Below are positions 12,901 through 25,000 of a DNA stretch of 64,000 bases, piece by piece. The notes below the pieces were generated by a model that did no database searches, was not told the DNA's origin, and saw only the letters and a program-made list of their open reading frames with translations. A program made the position numbers and the translations under genes. Each line of letters opens with the position of its first letter. Position 1 is the stretch's first letter. This DNA is from Acorus gramineus (Eukaryota > Streptophyta > Magnoliopsida > Acorales > Acoraceae), in NCBI GenBank assembly GCA_030737835.1, contig CM060850.1, positions 9,677,877-9,741,876 of the forward strand, read 5' to 3'.

Positions 12901-15900
12901 GCCTCTGGGAATAAGCCCAACAACATGCCTATATAATGACTCCAATATTATGTTCATATTCACAAGTTTCCCACTATTTCTCTTCTCAAAGAGTTTAGGG
13001 AAGTCTAGGAATTCAAAAATACATTTGGCTCCTAACCAAGACCAACCAAACCCGGCATCGCATTTGATGCTATTTGTTAAGATGTTTGACATGTCTACTA
13101 AAGTTTAAGAAGAAACAACTAACAATGAGCTAGATTTTGATTATTCTAACATGATAATAATATTTAGCAGGAGGATTAGGCACCATCCTAGTTCTACTTT
13201 CATTATCCAAAATCGCCTCATCATTCAGGCAAATTCATGATTGCATTAAGGATCGAAATAGAAGATTACCTTGAGGATCATGTGGGTTGGACGAGAAGGA
13301 TAGGCAAACCATACATCGTCTAGTTCCACATCCCCATCTTGGTCTCTAATAACATAAATTATGAGATAAGATTTACACTTCTTAAACCACTGTCCCGGAA
13401 ATACATAGGGTTGACTGCATTCTTACGAACTCACCCTTGAGGACATTTATCTCCTGACACCTGCATAGATGACACTCGATCCAAAAGCTGGAAAACTCTC
13501 CTGCTTGCCCCTGCAGCTTTCATAGCTGTCGTGTATAGTCCTGATAAACCAGATACAGAGGAACCAACTGCAGGTGGATGACAAAATGGGTGCATCAATT
13601 TAACTGAGTTGTATACATTTATTTGCATTATTTTAATAATGAATTTCCGCATTATTTTAATAATGAATTTCCAAGCGCGTGCAGTCCAAGGATTTCAAAC
13701 ATGACGCCTACAGAGCAATATAAACATCCGAATTAATTCCGCACAGAAGGACAATGGACACAGTTATCAAATCAACAAAAGCCTCTTCAATAAGCCATAG
13801 TCAGAAAACTGCCTAAGGCCTTGTTTGGAACCAATTTTGAAAACAATTATTTCATGAAAGTTTCTCTCAATCAGATTTTCATAAAAGAGGTTTTGTCGAC
13901 TTTTTAACACAAAAACCAAAATCTGAAATCAAAAGCTAAAGTTTCAAAGGAATCATTTGGAATTAATTATTTGAAAACTGATTTTGCGGAAGCAGACTAT
14001 CTGACAATTGGTTCCAAGAGTGAGATGTCAATTTTGTCTAGAGGAAATAGAAGATAGTATGCACCTGTAAGACTATAAAGAATGAATGAGGTGAGAGCAC
14101 CAGTAGTCATAGAGCCTGTGATAGTTAAGCTAGCTCCATATATCACCACTACAACAACCGACAATGTGGATGCTGCATTCAGTCCTCCAGAAAAGAGACC
14201 AATAACTTTCTATGGAAGAAAATAATAGAATCAGAGTTTGTAAGCTGTCTTCGTATTTATGAAATGTAAACATCATGTGGCGGAAGGAGCTCACAGCTTG
14301 TTGGAGACCAAGCTTCAAGGTTTCATCAACTCTGTCAGAGTAACGGGAAATTTCATAATCCTCTTGAGCAAAAGACCTCACCGTACGGATGGCGCCAAAA
14401 GTTTCCTGGATGTAAGAACCATTATTCAGTATTTCAGTATCATATAGGGAACTCATGATTCCATTTGGTGTATATTTATATCTCCTATGTTTCTGTAAAC
14501 AACTAACGCAAGCAGATGCTTTTAACATAGCACATGTGACAACAAACCCAAGCAGATGCTTTTAACATAGCAAATGTGAAAGGAACTGTGTGGATCCTAT
14601 TTACTTGGTTGGTCAATTGTTTTATTCAGGTTCAGCTTTTTTTAGCTCTCATAAATCTTAAATATCAATGAATTGCTATACAAGGGCTTCACAAAAAATG
14701 GTGGTTAATGCCAAACGAAGTTTGAAGATTTCATGGTCATCATCTTTTGTAATCTGTTGGGGATGAGTAACACAAAAAAACTAGAAGTGACAAAACAATT
14801 ACTATCAGCATAACATATGGAGGATCCAGACAACCTAGATAAGAATCGTCCCAATTAAGCCAGCATTATTATTGAAGTGAATTGTGATGTTAACATGATA
14901 TCTCTAAAAGTAGAAGTAGACTGAGTGACTGAACCTCAGCAATTGATGAAGCTACTGCAGCTGCAGCTTGTGTCTTGTGAGAAAGTTCACGAAGGTACCG
15001 TCCAAATTTTCGCACAGCAACAGATATCACTGGCACAACAACCAGTGCCAACACTGCCAAAAAGAATATATGAGTATCATTATCGAATAGAATTATTTAA
15101 ACGATTTTTCAATTAATCACGATCCAAAGGCAAGCACACTGTGAAGTGGTTTCTCTGAACTATGTACATGAAAAATCCAAATTTCCTCTTCACCAATCAC
15201 TTACATGTTAGTTTCCATGATGTTGTAAACATGAAACCCAAACCAATAAATGCAGTTGTTAGATTTCGGAGGGCCTCAGATAGATTGGTAGTTGCAGCAT
15301 TTTTTATGATCTGGGTATCTTCAGATAGCCTACTAAGAAGCTCTCCAGTTCGAGTAACGTCAAAGAAAGCTATTTCCTGTCAAAAACAAATGCCACCACA
15401 TGAAAATGTACATATGCAGATGTCATTATCAACTTTTGAAGGGGCATACAGGTTACTCACTTGCTGAGTAAGGTGACTGAACAGGGTTTTCCTCAATCTA
15501 GCAACCACTCTTTCGCTAGCAGAAGAAAACAGCCACGCTCGTAGAGCCGTGCAAATCGAACTGAGGTAAACAAAGGAAATTAGTACTTAAAGATACCTTG
15601 ACTTATAGCATTTCTGTTACACCAAAAAGTAGTATTATTGACTTAAGGACTGGCGCTAAGCACACATTAGCTTAACCTAGAGAACTTTGTATCACTTGAT
15701 TTTATATAATAAATATTTGATAAGCCCAACACTAAAACTGCAAGATCATGCAACCACCACCATAAAAATGGAAAAGAAACCATAGATAGAGTGCAAGGAG
15801 AAAAGGTCTGAATATACAAAACATGTGATTCCATCAGCTTCTGCTGCATCTTTTGTTGAGGAAGTAGAAAAATGGTTTCGAGCTTCCAAAGCATCTTTAA

Positions 15901-17733
15901 TGGTGGCTGGTATGGGAAAGATTAAGAATGGGTGTCTTAAAAATATATGATTTATCATGGTGTTCCAGGTTAGTTCTATGAATGACATTATGGGTAGAGG
16001 TTGATAAATTTCATATTGTGCATATAAATAAATAGGCCAGGAAGGATATAACACGTAAATTTTGTAAATCTGAAAGCTTACCCTATAACAACTATCAGCA
16101 CAATATATAATATGGTATGCTTCACGTCATCTAGAGCTTCAACTTGCTGTTCAGGTGTCCTGAGATCTCTTGATACAATATCTATTATCTTTCCACCATA
16201 TTTTGGCTGCAACAGGGAAGCGCAAAGAAAGTTAATGGTGAAGGATTGAAGACTGTATGCCTTATAATCAGGGAAGGTGAACCACCACACATCTTCCAAA
16301 TTGAATTTTTTTTTTTTTATTACACAAGGATTTCTAGTAAGCCATTTATCATTCCCCAATAAAAGTTGAGGACAAGGGTCAATTTGGATGTTCCAATAGA
16401 GGAGGTTCCATGCATAATTAGATGGAAAGCATATATTTCACAGAACATGCTCCAACAACAAAAAAAAAAGGTCATCAATCACAGGCATTCCCTCCTTTTA
16501 AGATGTGATGCATATAATTCTTTTTAGGAGATCTCCTTCCACAAGATTTCGCCCATTCAGATGTCTGGCTCAACGACTGAATTGGATCTCTCTTAAATGG
16601 TTCATTTTTCAAGAACTCACTAATTTCTTCTCACTTTCCTAGTTTCCCTCTCGGTTTCATTATATGGAGTAACTGTAAAAATATGGTTTTGGCTTCAATT
16701 TCAATGATAATGGGAAACATTGTAGTTTCTTGAGAACTCAAGAGTAGGTAATTAACTTCTTACTATCAAAATGCTCGATGTGGATGCCACCAATAATGCG
16801 ATCGTAGCGATGACCAATTTCGCCGCATCAGGCTTTGCCTACATGTGAACAATAAACTGTCAAATTGAGAAAACCAAATAGAAAAAGTAAAATTAACCAT
16901 CATAATGATTATTAAAATAGCTATAACTTACCAATTGACCAAGCAAAAAAATAAAATAAAATAAATAACTTACCAATTGAAGAACTCTACAAAATCCAAC
17001 GTTCGCCGGCTAATAATAACAACACAAATTAATCAATACACAGTTCATCAAATCACTCATATAAAATAACCCCAAGAAAATCCACTCACCGGGACCTCAT
17101 CACCGTGCTCAAGATCCGCAAATGGACCATTCCCATCCACCTAAAAAAGGTTCAATCATTAGCACTCAATCTGAAATCACTGTCAAACACAGCACTACAA
17201 AACCCAATAACAAATTCACATATCATAACTTGTTTCAGCCAAAAACATATGAAAACATACCTGAGACCTTAAACTAATCTAATTTCAACATGGGTAATAA
17301 AAAAAAAAATTACATGGCTCATCAAAATAAACAAAAAAAGAAAGAACATATCATGCTCCATTCCTATCCACCTAAAGCAGGTTCTCATTGACCCTCAATC
17401 CAATAGACCAACTGACATTCAAAATCACTGACAAAACACAAAGTACTACAATAACACAATCTCACACAAATTCACATCTCACAATTGGGTTCAATAAAAA
17501 AAAATCATACGAAAACATACCTGGGACCTTAAACTAATCCAATTTCAACATGGATTATCAAAAAAATTACATGGGTCATTAAAATAAACCAAAAAATAGA
17601 AGAACATATCATGCTCAAAAGAAATTGAAACCAACCCAAACTTTGTAACCATGGACAAAGGAAGCGGTACCTCCTGAATCAAGAGAGGGACCCTCTCACT
17701 AGCTGAAGCATGACCCTTTGAAAACCTCCCCAT
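9948..17733 (-). CDS. ABCB27: ABCB27/ALS1 (TAP2-type) half-size ABC transporter
   Basis: A half-molecule ABC transporter (one membrane domain, one ATPase domain) of the plant TAP2/ALS1 type, which in Arabidopsis sits in the tonoplast and is needed for aluminium tolerance. Exons on the minus strand: 17733-17671, 17140-17090, 17009-16974, 16838-16765, 16206-16082, 15560-15461, 15376-15205, 15053-14935, 14405-14295, 14209-14065, 13567-13435, 13345-13270, 12127-12062, 11954-11847, 11305-11198, 11110-10913, 10169-9948. This gives about 635 residues (Arabidopsis about 644). The start MGRFSKGH is the first ATG after an upstream in-frame stop. Family landmarks: [33 protein letters not shown], Walker A GPSGGGK (about 418-424), Q-loop SQEP, signature LSGGQ (523-527), Walker B VLLLDE (543-548) and H-loop His 579. 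My count of exon 4 gives 74 bases where 75 keep the frame; I take this as counting uncertainty. All other junctions are in phase. Confidence 0.93.
10450..10550 (-). mobile_element. 5'-truncated SINE in ABCB27 intron 16
   Basis: The text TGGCTGATCTTATGGTCAAG and the flanking GGAAGGCTACTTTCACCGG matches the 3' part of the fuller SINE at 56405-56625. On the minus strand it ends in an A-rich (TAA)n tail, seen on the plus strand as TATTATTATTATTATTATTTT at its lower-coordinate side. The tRNA-related head is missing. Confidence 0.6.
12640..12960. repeat. G/C-rich insertion in ABCB27 intron 12, transposon-like
   Basis: The intron between 12127 and 13270 contains a block unlike its A/T-rich surroundings. 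It has a TATATAAG-type promoter-like site near 12700, then about 150 bases of G/C-rich sequence with a run of about 13 G at about 12851 and repeats of CCCAT/GGGCC. The overlapping open frames on both strands are proline- and glycine-rich and look non-coding. A solo LTR or other transposon remnant is likely, but no target duplication was found. Confidence 0.4.
13821..14030. mobile_element. MITE-like inverted-repeat element in ABCB27 intron 10
   Basis: The intron holds TTGGAACCAATTTTGA near its left side and ACAATTGGTTCCAAG at its right side. The two are inverted copies (GGAACCAATT) about 180 bases apart, enclosing A/T-rich DNA with further internal complementarity. This layout fits a short non-autonomous DNA transposon. 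No target duplication was confirmed. Confidence 0.5.
16931..16980 (-). promoter_or_regulatory. duplicated 5' splice donor of ABCB27 exon 3
   Basis: On the minus strand, TCAATTGGTAAGTTAT occurs twice, 42 bases apart. The upstream copy is the donor that joins exon 3 to exon 4 in frame. The downstream copy would extend exon 3 by exactly 14 codons with no stop, adding a hydrophobic stretch ([14 protein letters not shown]). Both donors are equally strong on inspection, so an in-frame alternative isoform is possible. Confidence 0.6.
17127..17620 (-). repeat. tandem duplication of about 240 bp across the exon 2 acceptor of ABCB27
   Basis: Two diverged copies sit head to tail. Shared landmarks are CCATTCCCATCCACCT / CCATTCCTATCCACCT, AAACATACCTGAGACC / AAACATACCTGGGACC and AACATATCATGCTC. 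The upstream-side copy (17355-17620) carries a degenerate duplicate of the exon 2 start and its acceptor. The working exon 2 is in the copy at 17090-17140. Confidence 0.75.
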
Positions 17734-19060
17734 CAATCCCAATAATGAAGGTCGCTTACCAGTATATCTTCTCCCCTTTGTTTCGGGGAAATCAATGGCT
17801 TCCCGATCAGAATGAATTGGGTTTTTGTACTTTTGTGTGAATGTGAACGTGGTTTCGTCGTTTCAGTCGACGAGAATCCTCGTTGGGTCCACAAAAATGC
17901 GAGTCACGGAAAAACACAACGAAGGCCCCCAGTCCCCAGATATTGCCTCCCTCTCTGATTTTTTTATTTATTTTTTATATATTTTTTGGAGGGCTCGTTC
18001 ACCCAGTCTGATTTGCAGCTCCGTCTACGATTAAAGACAATCTCAACCAAACATATACCATAAGAACTGTATACTCTCCTTACAGTCCAAAGCAATGTAT
18101 GAAAGTAAAAAAATATGTTTTTCATATTTCATTTTTATTTCATTAAATAAACATATTTTTTAAGAAAAATTAAAACCATTAACTCATTGAGTACAATAGA
18201 TAACATTGCACACAGTTCTCGCTGTATAAATATGAAATATGATACACCCAATCACGGGTGAAACATCATTTGTAATAAACATCAAATAATGTATTTTTTA
18301 AAAATTTTATATTATGATAGAGTTTATACATATAGCACAATAACCACTACATCATAATATATGGAATTGAAGGTTAAAATTATAAAATGAACTGAATCTG
18401 ACATTGATTTTTCTTACAAAGTAGGGGAGGACGTGGACCTCACAATCACAATTCGAGAGGTTTGTGACATGTGATTCATCATCCACCGGGATGCACATAC
18501 GTGCACGTGGAGGTGATATGTAAAGCTAATACGTGGATTGTGTTCCGAGGTCTTTCTGAGTCATCTCTTTTGGGTCTTTTTCCCCCTTGATGTGACAAGG
18601 TTTTTTTGTCCATGTTGAAAATTAGATCCTATTGATATTCATTAGTCTATTAACGTATATTATTTCACATGTTGATGAATACCAGTAATTATAAATTAAA
18701 AGAAAATGAGACATCCAGTCCTTTGTGTAATCCTATATCAGTTTTTTTTTTTTTTTTTTGAATCATGCACTCTTCAATTGAAGTATATATGCTGTTATAT
18801 AAAATTAAGTATATACTGATATACATTAATGTATTTTTTTGCGTTGAAAAAATAAATAAATAAAAATTTACATCATACATTATGATAGAACACCATATAC
18901 TATAATAATACAATATATATTATGCTATCATAGTGTATGAGGCTGCAAAAAGAATTGAGTGTATCAACACTCTAAATTGAATCTTATTCTCTTCCATTAA
19001 AATGTTGGAATAATTATTTTCAAAATCAGATTAAACTAGCATGCAATAGATCAAAACACA
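17734..19060. other. ABCB27 upstream region and intergenic DNA
   Basis: It contains the presumed 5' leader and promoter of the minus-strand ABCB27 gene; no confident TATA box was chosen. At about 18880-18985 lies an A/T-rich palindromic segment with CATATACTATAATAATAC and CTATCATAGTGTATGAGGC. It resembles segments near 45290-45370 and 53540-53640, which suggests a small dispersed MITE family. Poly(T) and poly(A) tracts are frequent. No gene seen. Confidence 0.45.
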
Positions 19061-19061
19061 A

Positions 19062-19660
19062 AGGGTTTCAGAAATGGCCTGGATGGAGGCACGTTGTACG
19101 CTGTCTTAAGAACAGAATTGCCCCCTCAATCGCACAGAGTACACGACAATCTGCTCCCCAGATACAATCACCCAGCCTCGTTGATCTTCTCCTCTGGTGC
19201 AACAGGAAGAAGACAATGTGAACCGATCGCTGACTTGAAGAATCGGCAAAAAGAAAGAACAATTTTTGTGGTACAAGAAGAGAAGATTGCTTATTTTTGC
19301 AGTCCTCTTATGGCCTGTTTATATAGGCGATGGAAGAAGAGAGCCATTTGAAAAAACGGATGGAACATTTCGCAAACGTCCGCTCCCAATCACGCACGTT
19401 TCGCAAACGTCCGCCCTTAATCACTGCGGTTACAGATCACGTCGCCCTAATTATATCGGTTACAGATTGGTGTTTAATTTTCTTTCTCTTTTCTTCTTGA
19501 CACAAACACAAACACAAACACGAACACGGACCCGGACCCGAGCCCGAAAACCAAAGCCCGAAGCCCAAAGACCAAAGACCAATAGAGGGAACACTTTCCC
19601 TCCAAAACATTTTAAAACTTTGGTTCTTCATTTGAATGCATTTGAAATAAAATGAGAGGG
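19062..19660. other. G/C-richer unidentified segment, possibly an LTR remnant
   Basis: This block has a balanced base composition, unlike its flanks, with a TATATAGGCG site near 19320. It also contains repeated short units: CGTTTCGCAAACGTCCGC twice (about 19365-19413), ACAAACACAAACACGAACAC and CCAAAGACCAAAGACC. The open frames on either strand look like no known protein. A promoter-bearing LTR fragment would explain it, but I see no paired LTR or target duplication. Confidence 0.3.
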
Positions 19661-20225
19661 AAATTCAAAACATTCCAAATGTTTCCAACATAAAATACAT
19701 TTTTTTTTTTTTACCAAAAGTGAAGTTTACAATGAGATATACTAGAATATTTTTTCTTTGAAAAAAAAAAAAAATTTAAATTTTTTTATACACTACGCAA
19801 CTTCTTTTTTTTCTGACAAATGTGATCATTTCTATTAAGATAGAACAATGCTTGAATGGGATGAGGAGATAGGGAGTAAAGAAAGAAAAGCAATACATCA
19901 TATAAAAACAAAGAAAAGGAAGCATGGGAGGCCACCGAGTCTAGCCCCCGTTGGGCACGCCTGGGGTGTGAATCAAGATCACAAAAACGCATTGGTTAGT
20001 TCGGTAAAACAGGATTCTACCCAACTAAGGCCACTACGCTATACTGCACTATTGTAGGGTATATGCGACTGGAGACTGTTTTCTTAACTACAAACGTGAT
20101 TATAAAACAAATTTAATGTATCAACACTCTTATATTTTTTTTTAAATGAAAACAACTGAAAAGAGCAAATACAAAATCATTTACTCTTCAATTATCTATT
20201 CCAATATAGTTATTAAAGTGAAAAA

Positions 20226-20537
20226 TGTTGTGAATATGGTGGATAACCACCACTTCTTTAACCCATAACCTCCCTCACTCTTCAACTCCATAACCTCCCC
20301 CACTCTTCTATTCCATAACACCCCCATTATTGCCCCACTATCTCCCCTCACCTCTATAGACTTGTAACTCTCCACCTTTGGGATTCCTCTATGCACCCTA
20401 TAAATAGAGGGGTTTTCTCTTGTATTCGATTAACCAACAAATATTGAATAAGAAATCTCTCTCTACTTCTCTTCTCTATATACTTGTGTGCTTTGTTTAT
20501 ATACTCTTAGATATCATATTCTATTTAGTTTACAACA
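20226..20537 (+). repeat. left (5') LTR, 312 bp
   Basis: Bounded by TGTTGT and ACAACA, the short inverted termini of LTRs. It contains a TATAAATAGAG box near 20400 followed by C/T-rich sequence, as expected for the U3/R boundary. It aligns to the right LTR only from 20376 to the end. Confidence 0.85.
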
Positions 20538-20560
20538 CGTTATCAGCACGAGAAGCTCTT
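20538..20560 (+). promoter_or_regulatory. probable primer-binding region of the Copia element
   Basis: The bases directly after the LTR read CGTTATCAGCACGAGAAG. This is the position where a tRNA primes minus-strand synthesis. I cannot assign the tRNA from the sequence alone. Confidence 0.5.
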
Positions 20561-21039
20561 TGTTAAAGAGAAAGGTTTGTATCGATGGGTTCTTAATGAT
20601 CTATATCAAAAATATACTCCCCCTTGATGTTATGTATTTTTATGTAAATCATCTACTACATACATATGATTAATTTTTTTCAATATGTATGGAACCGTAT
20701 GCAAATTATGTGTAGAACCCGTATACATCTATCTTTTATTTTCATCTGATGTACTGCATACATCTATCTTTTATTTTCCATGCATGTTAATCCCCGTGAA
20801 AATTTTTCATACATATGTTATGATATGATTAATTTATGAAAACTAGTATGCAATTTTTCCATACAACAATATGCGGCATCTATCATTTGATTATTTATTT
20901 TTCATGTAACTGTTCCATGTTTGTCATCTTTTATTAAAATTTAAATATTATACATCTATGTGTAGAACCAGAAGTTCTCACAAATATCAATTAATTTAAT
21001 ATTTATATTTGATTTGAAATTCATTTTAATGTTACAATG

Positions 21040-21500
21040 TCATGTGTCCCTATAGGATCATACAAAAATTGTAATTACATGGATCCCTGAAGGATCATGT
21101 AGAAGTTATGAATAATGTGTTCCAATAAGACCATGCAAATTTTATTCTATCCCTGAAGGACTACAAAAATTATTACATGGATCCTTGAAGAATCATGTAA
21201 AAGATATGATTAAAAATATCCCTGAAGGACTATGATTATATTGTATCCATGAAAGATCATACAAATTTTATTTTATTTTATCCCTCAAGGACTGTACAAA
21301 AATTATGATTATATGAATCTTTGAAGGATCATGTAAAATTTTATTTTGTTCTATCTCTGAAGGACTATACAAAAATCATGATTGTTCGTGTCCCTGTAGG
21401 ACCAAACAAAAGTTATATGATATATTTTTCGGGTCCTTGAAGGACCAAATAATAATAAAAAAAAGATCCATGTATCCCAGCAGGAACATGTAAATTATGA
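21040..21500 (+). repeat. imperfect repeats with palindromic TCCTTGAAGGA core in the Copia leader
   Basis: About a dozen units of roughly 35-45 bases occupy the place where gag would be expected. Each has a variant of TCCCTGAAGGA or TCCTTGAAGGA followed by an A/T-rich stretch such as TCATGTAAAATTATGATT. The core is nearly self-complementary (TCCTT-G-AAGGA). Spacing and sequence vary, so this is a degenerate minisatellite. Confidence 0.7.
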
Positions 21501-22058
21501 TTAGATTTCACCATCATCATCATCATAATGAAGAGGATTTAAATATTAATACCTCATTGACAAAGGTCCACCGGCCATTATGCCTCAAATATGCTCCAGT
21601 TGTAGCAATATTGAGAGCATTAATTTTATATATTCTCGTTGCCGAACAACGATTTTTTTAAAATATCATGTAACTCAACTCAATGGCATAGCATCATTAC
21701 CCGAAGTAAATGCATTTTATTTTATGTTCGCCATGGAAGATGTGGTCATGAATGATGAGATCATGATTTATATAGTTGAGAAAACACAACAATCATAGAG
21801 TTTGTAAAACATCTCAAATCACTAGAAGTGATTTGCTGTTAAACAAAAGCATAATTGAAGGGAAAAGGGTTGCAGAACAAACCCCTAACACAAGGAAAAT
21901 GATTGTTATGTATTTGGTGCTTTAAAAATATGGTCACGTACCTGATGTACGATCAGACTTTTATAATTTTTATAATTATAATTTTTCTTTGTTATCTAAA
22001 ATCCATTTTTCTTATTTTTATATTTATCTTATTTATTTCATTTTTTTTTACAAGAATG

Positions 22059-25000
22059 GCTATGGTTGGTGACATTTGTCTAGCAGACAGCGCTACAATA
22101 CATACGATCCTACGAAATAAACAATATTTCTCGACATTGACATTAATCAATGCAAATGTTAATACCATTTCTGGTACTACGAAATTAATTGAAGGCTCCG
22201 GAAGAGCAAATATAATATTACCAGGAGGTACAAAATTTTGTATTAATGATGCATTATATTCAGCAAGATCCAGAAGAAATCTGCTAAGTTTTAAGGATAT
22301 CCGTCTTAATGGATATCATATTGAGACTATCAATGAAAACAATATGGAGTATTTATGCATTACTTCAATTGTTTCAGGCCAAAAACATATATTAGAGAAA
22401 CTTCATGCTTTCTCATCTGGGTTGTATTATACAACCATAAAAACAATCGAATCATATGCTGTAATGAACCAGAAGTTCTATGATTCAGATATTTTTACAC
22501 TTTGGCATGATTGTCTCGGGCATCCAGAATCTACAATGATGCATCGAATAATTGATAATTCATTTGGGCATTCGTTAAAGAACCAGAAGATTCTTTTACC
22601 TAAACACTATCAATGCACTTCGTGCTCACAAGGAAAATTGATAGTTAGACCATCCCCTACAAAAGTCAATGTTGAGTCACCAACATTTTTGCAAAGAATC
22701 CAAGGGGATATATGTGGCCCAATCCACCCCCATGTGGACCATTCAAGTATTTTATGGTATTGATAAACGCATCTGCTAGATGGTTGAATGTTTGTCTATT
22801 ATCCACTCGGAATGCTGCATTTGCAAGACTACTTGCTCAGATAATCCGATTACAGTATCATTTTTCGGATTATCATATAAAGTCAATACGCCTTGATGGA
22901 GCTGGTGAATTCACATCGAAAACTTTTAACGACTATTGTATGTCGCATGGCATTGATGTTGAACACCCTGTTGCTCATGTGCACACCCAAAATGGATTAG
23001 CTGAATCATTTATTAAGCATCTTCATTGCACGTCCTATGCTTTTGAGGACAAAATTACCCGTTTCAGCTTGGGGTCACGCTAAATTGCATGCAGCAGCAT
23101 TAGTTCGCCTCCGGCCAACTGCTTATCATCAATATTCCCCTTTACAGCTCGTACTCGGTCATCAACCAAATATTTCACATCTTCGAATTTTTTGTTGTGC
23201 TGTACAAGTTCCTATTGCCCCTATACAACGAACTAAAATGGGCCCTCAACGTCGATTGAAAATTTATGTAGGCTTTGATTCTCCTTCTATTATAAGATAT
23301 CTTGAACCATTGACAGGGGATGTTTTTACCGCTCGATTTGCGGATTGTCATTTTGATGAGACAATATTCCCGTCGTTAGGGGGAGAAAATCCGTCGCCAG
23401 AAGAACGACGTAAACTTACATGGCAAACTCCATCTTTGTCTCATCTTGATCCTCGCACTAATCAATGTGAAACTGAAGTGCAAAGAATCACCCATCTTCA
23501 AAGAATTGCGCATCAATTGTCAGATGCATTCAATGATGCAGCAAAAGTGATGAAATTACATATTCCAGCTGCTAATACTCCAGCTCGAATTAATGTTCCA
23601 ATAGGAAAAACTGTTAATATGCCGGCTAATGAATCAACAAAAATATGCCTGAAGCGTGGAAGACCTATAGGCTCAAAAGATTCAGCTCCCCGAAGAAGAA
23701 AAACAATGAAGAATAATTCTCTAGAAGAGTATGAAACACTTGAAAGACCCACAATAATAACTCCTACAGAGGAAGAAGCCCCTGAAGTGACACAAGTCCC
23801 CGAAGAGACTGACGTCCCTGAAGTGACGCCCGTGCATGAAGAACAAGTACATAGAAATGAAGAAATTTCCATAAATTATGTAAATTCACAAAAATTGTGG
23901 GATCGAAAGCAAGTGCTTGTTGATGATATATTCTCATTTGTAGTAGCTACAGAAATCATTTCAGATAATGATTTAGAACCACGTTCAGTGGATGAATGCA
24001 GACGAAAAAATTGTTGGCCACAATGGAAAGCTGATATTCAAACAGAATTGGATTCACTTGCAAAACACCAAGTATTTGGACCAGTAGTCCTAACCCCTAA
24101 AGGTGTTAAACCAGTAGGATGTAAATGGGTGTTTGCGAGAAAACGAAATGAATGAAACGAGATTGTTAGATACAAAGCTCGTCTTGTAGCACAGGGTTTC
24201 CTGCAGAGACCTGGGATAGATTTTGAAGAGATATATTCTCCTGTGATGGACACAATCACATTTCGGTATTTAATTAGTCTTGTAGTCTCAGAAGGACTTG
24301 ACATGCAGCTAATGGATGTGGTTACTGCATATTTATATGGAAAATTAGATACCGACATTTATATGAAAGTTCCTGAAGGACTAAAATTGCCTGAAGCAAA
24401 ACCACGAAACATGTACTCAATCAAACTAAGACGATCCTTGTATAGATTAAAGCAATCTGGACGAATGTGATATAACCGTCTTAGTGAGTACTTAATAAAA
24501 GAAGGATATGTCAATGATCCAATATGCTCCTGTGTATTTATTAAGAAAACAGAACTCGGATTTACCATTATTGCAGTATATGTTGATGATATTAATCTAA
24601 TTGGGACTCCTGAAGAGCTCGAAAAGGCTTCCGAATATCTGAAAAAGGAGTTTGAAATGAAAGATCTTGAAAAAATAAGATACTGTCTCGGCTTGCAAAT
24701 TGAGCAAAGTTCAAATGGGATACTTGTTCATCAAACAACATATGTTGAAAAAATCCTGAAGCGTTTTAATATGGACAAATGTCATCCATTAAGTACTCCA
24801 ATGGTAGTAAGGTTACTTGACCCAAAGAAGGACCCTTTTCGTCCAAAAGAAGATACTGAAAATCTTCTTTGTCCTGAAGTACCATATCTTAGTGCAATTG
24901 ATGCCTTATTATATTTGGCCCAATGCACTAGACTTGACATTGCATTTTCAGTTAATTTATTGGCCAGATTTAGCTCTGCACCAACTCGAAGGCATTGGAA

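Noticed and set aside
12623..13108. Proline/glycine-rich open frames on both strands
   Set aside because: They come from the G/C-rich repeat in an ABCB27 intron; the simultaneous frames on both strands reflect composition, not genes.
21040..21500. CRISPR-like array
   Set aside because: The repeats are imperfect and vary in spacing, have no unique spacers, and lie inside a plant retrotransposon.
20600..21902. gag gene of the Copia element
   Set aside because: Only short frames exist here; no capsid-like pattern or CCHC zinc knuckle could be found, so gag was not annotated.
23513..23872. 119-codon minus-strand frame, serine/valine-rich
   Set aside because: Antisense shadow of the Copia pol coding region.
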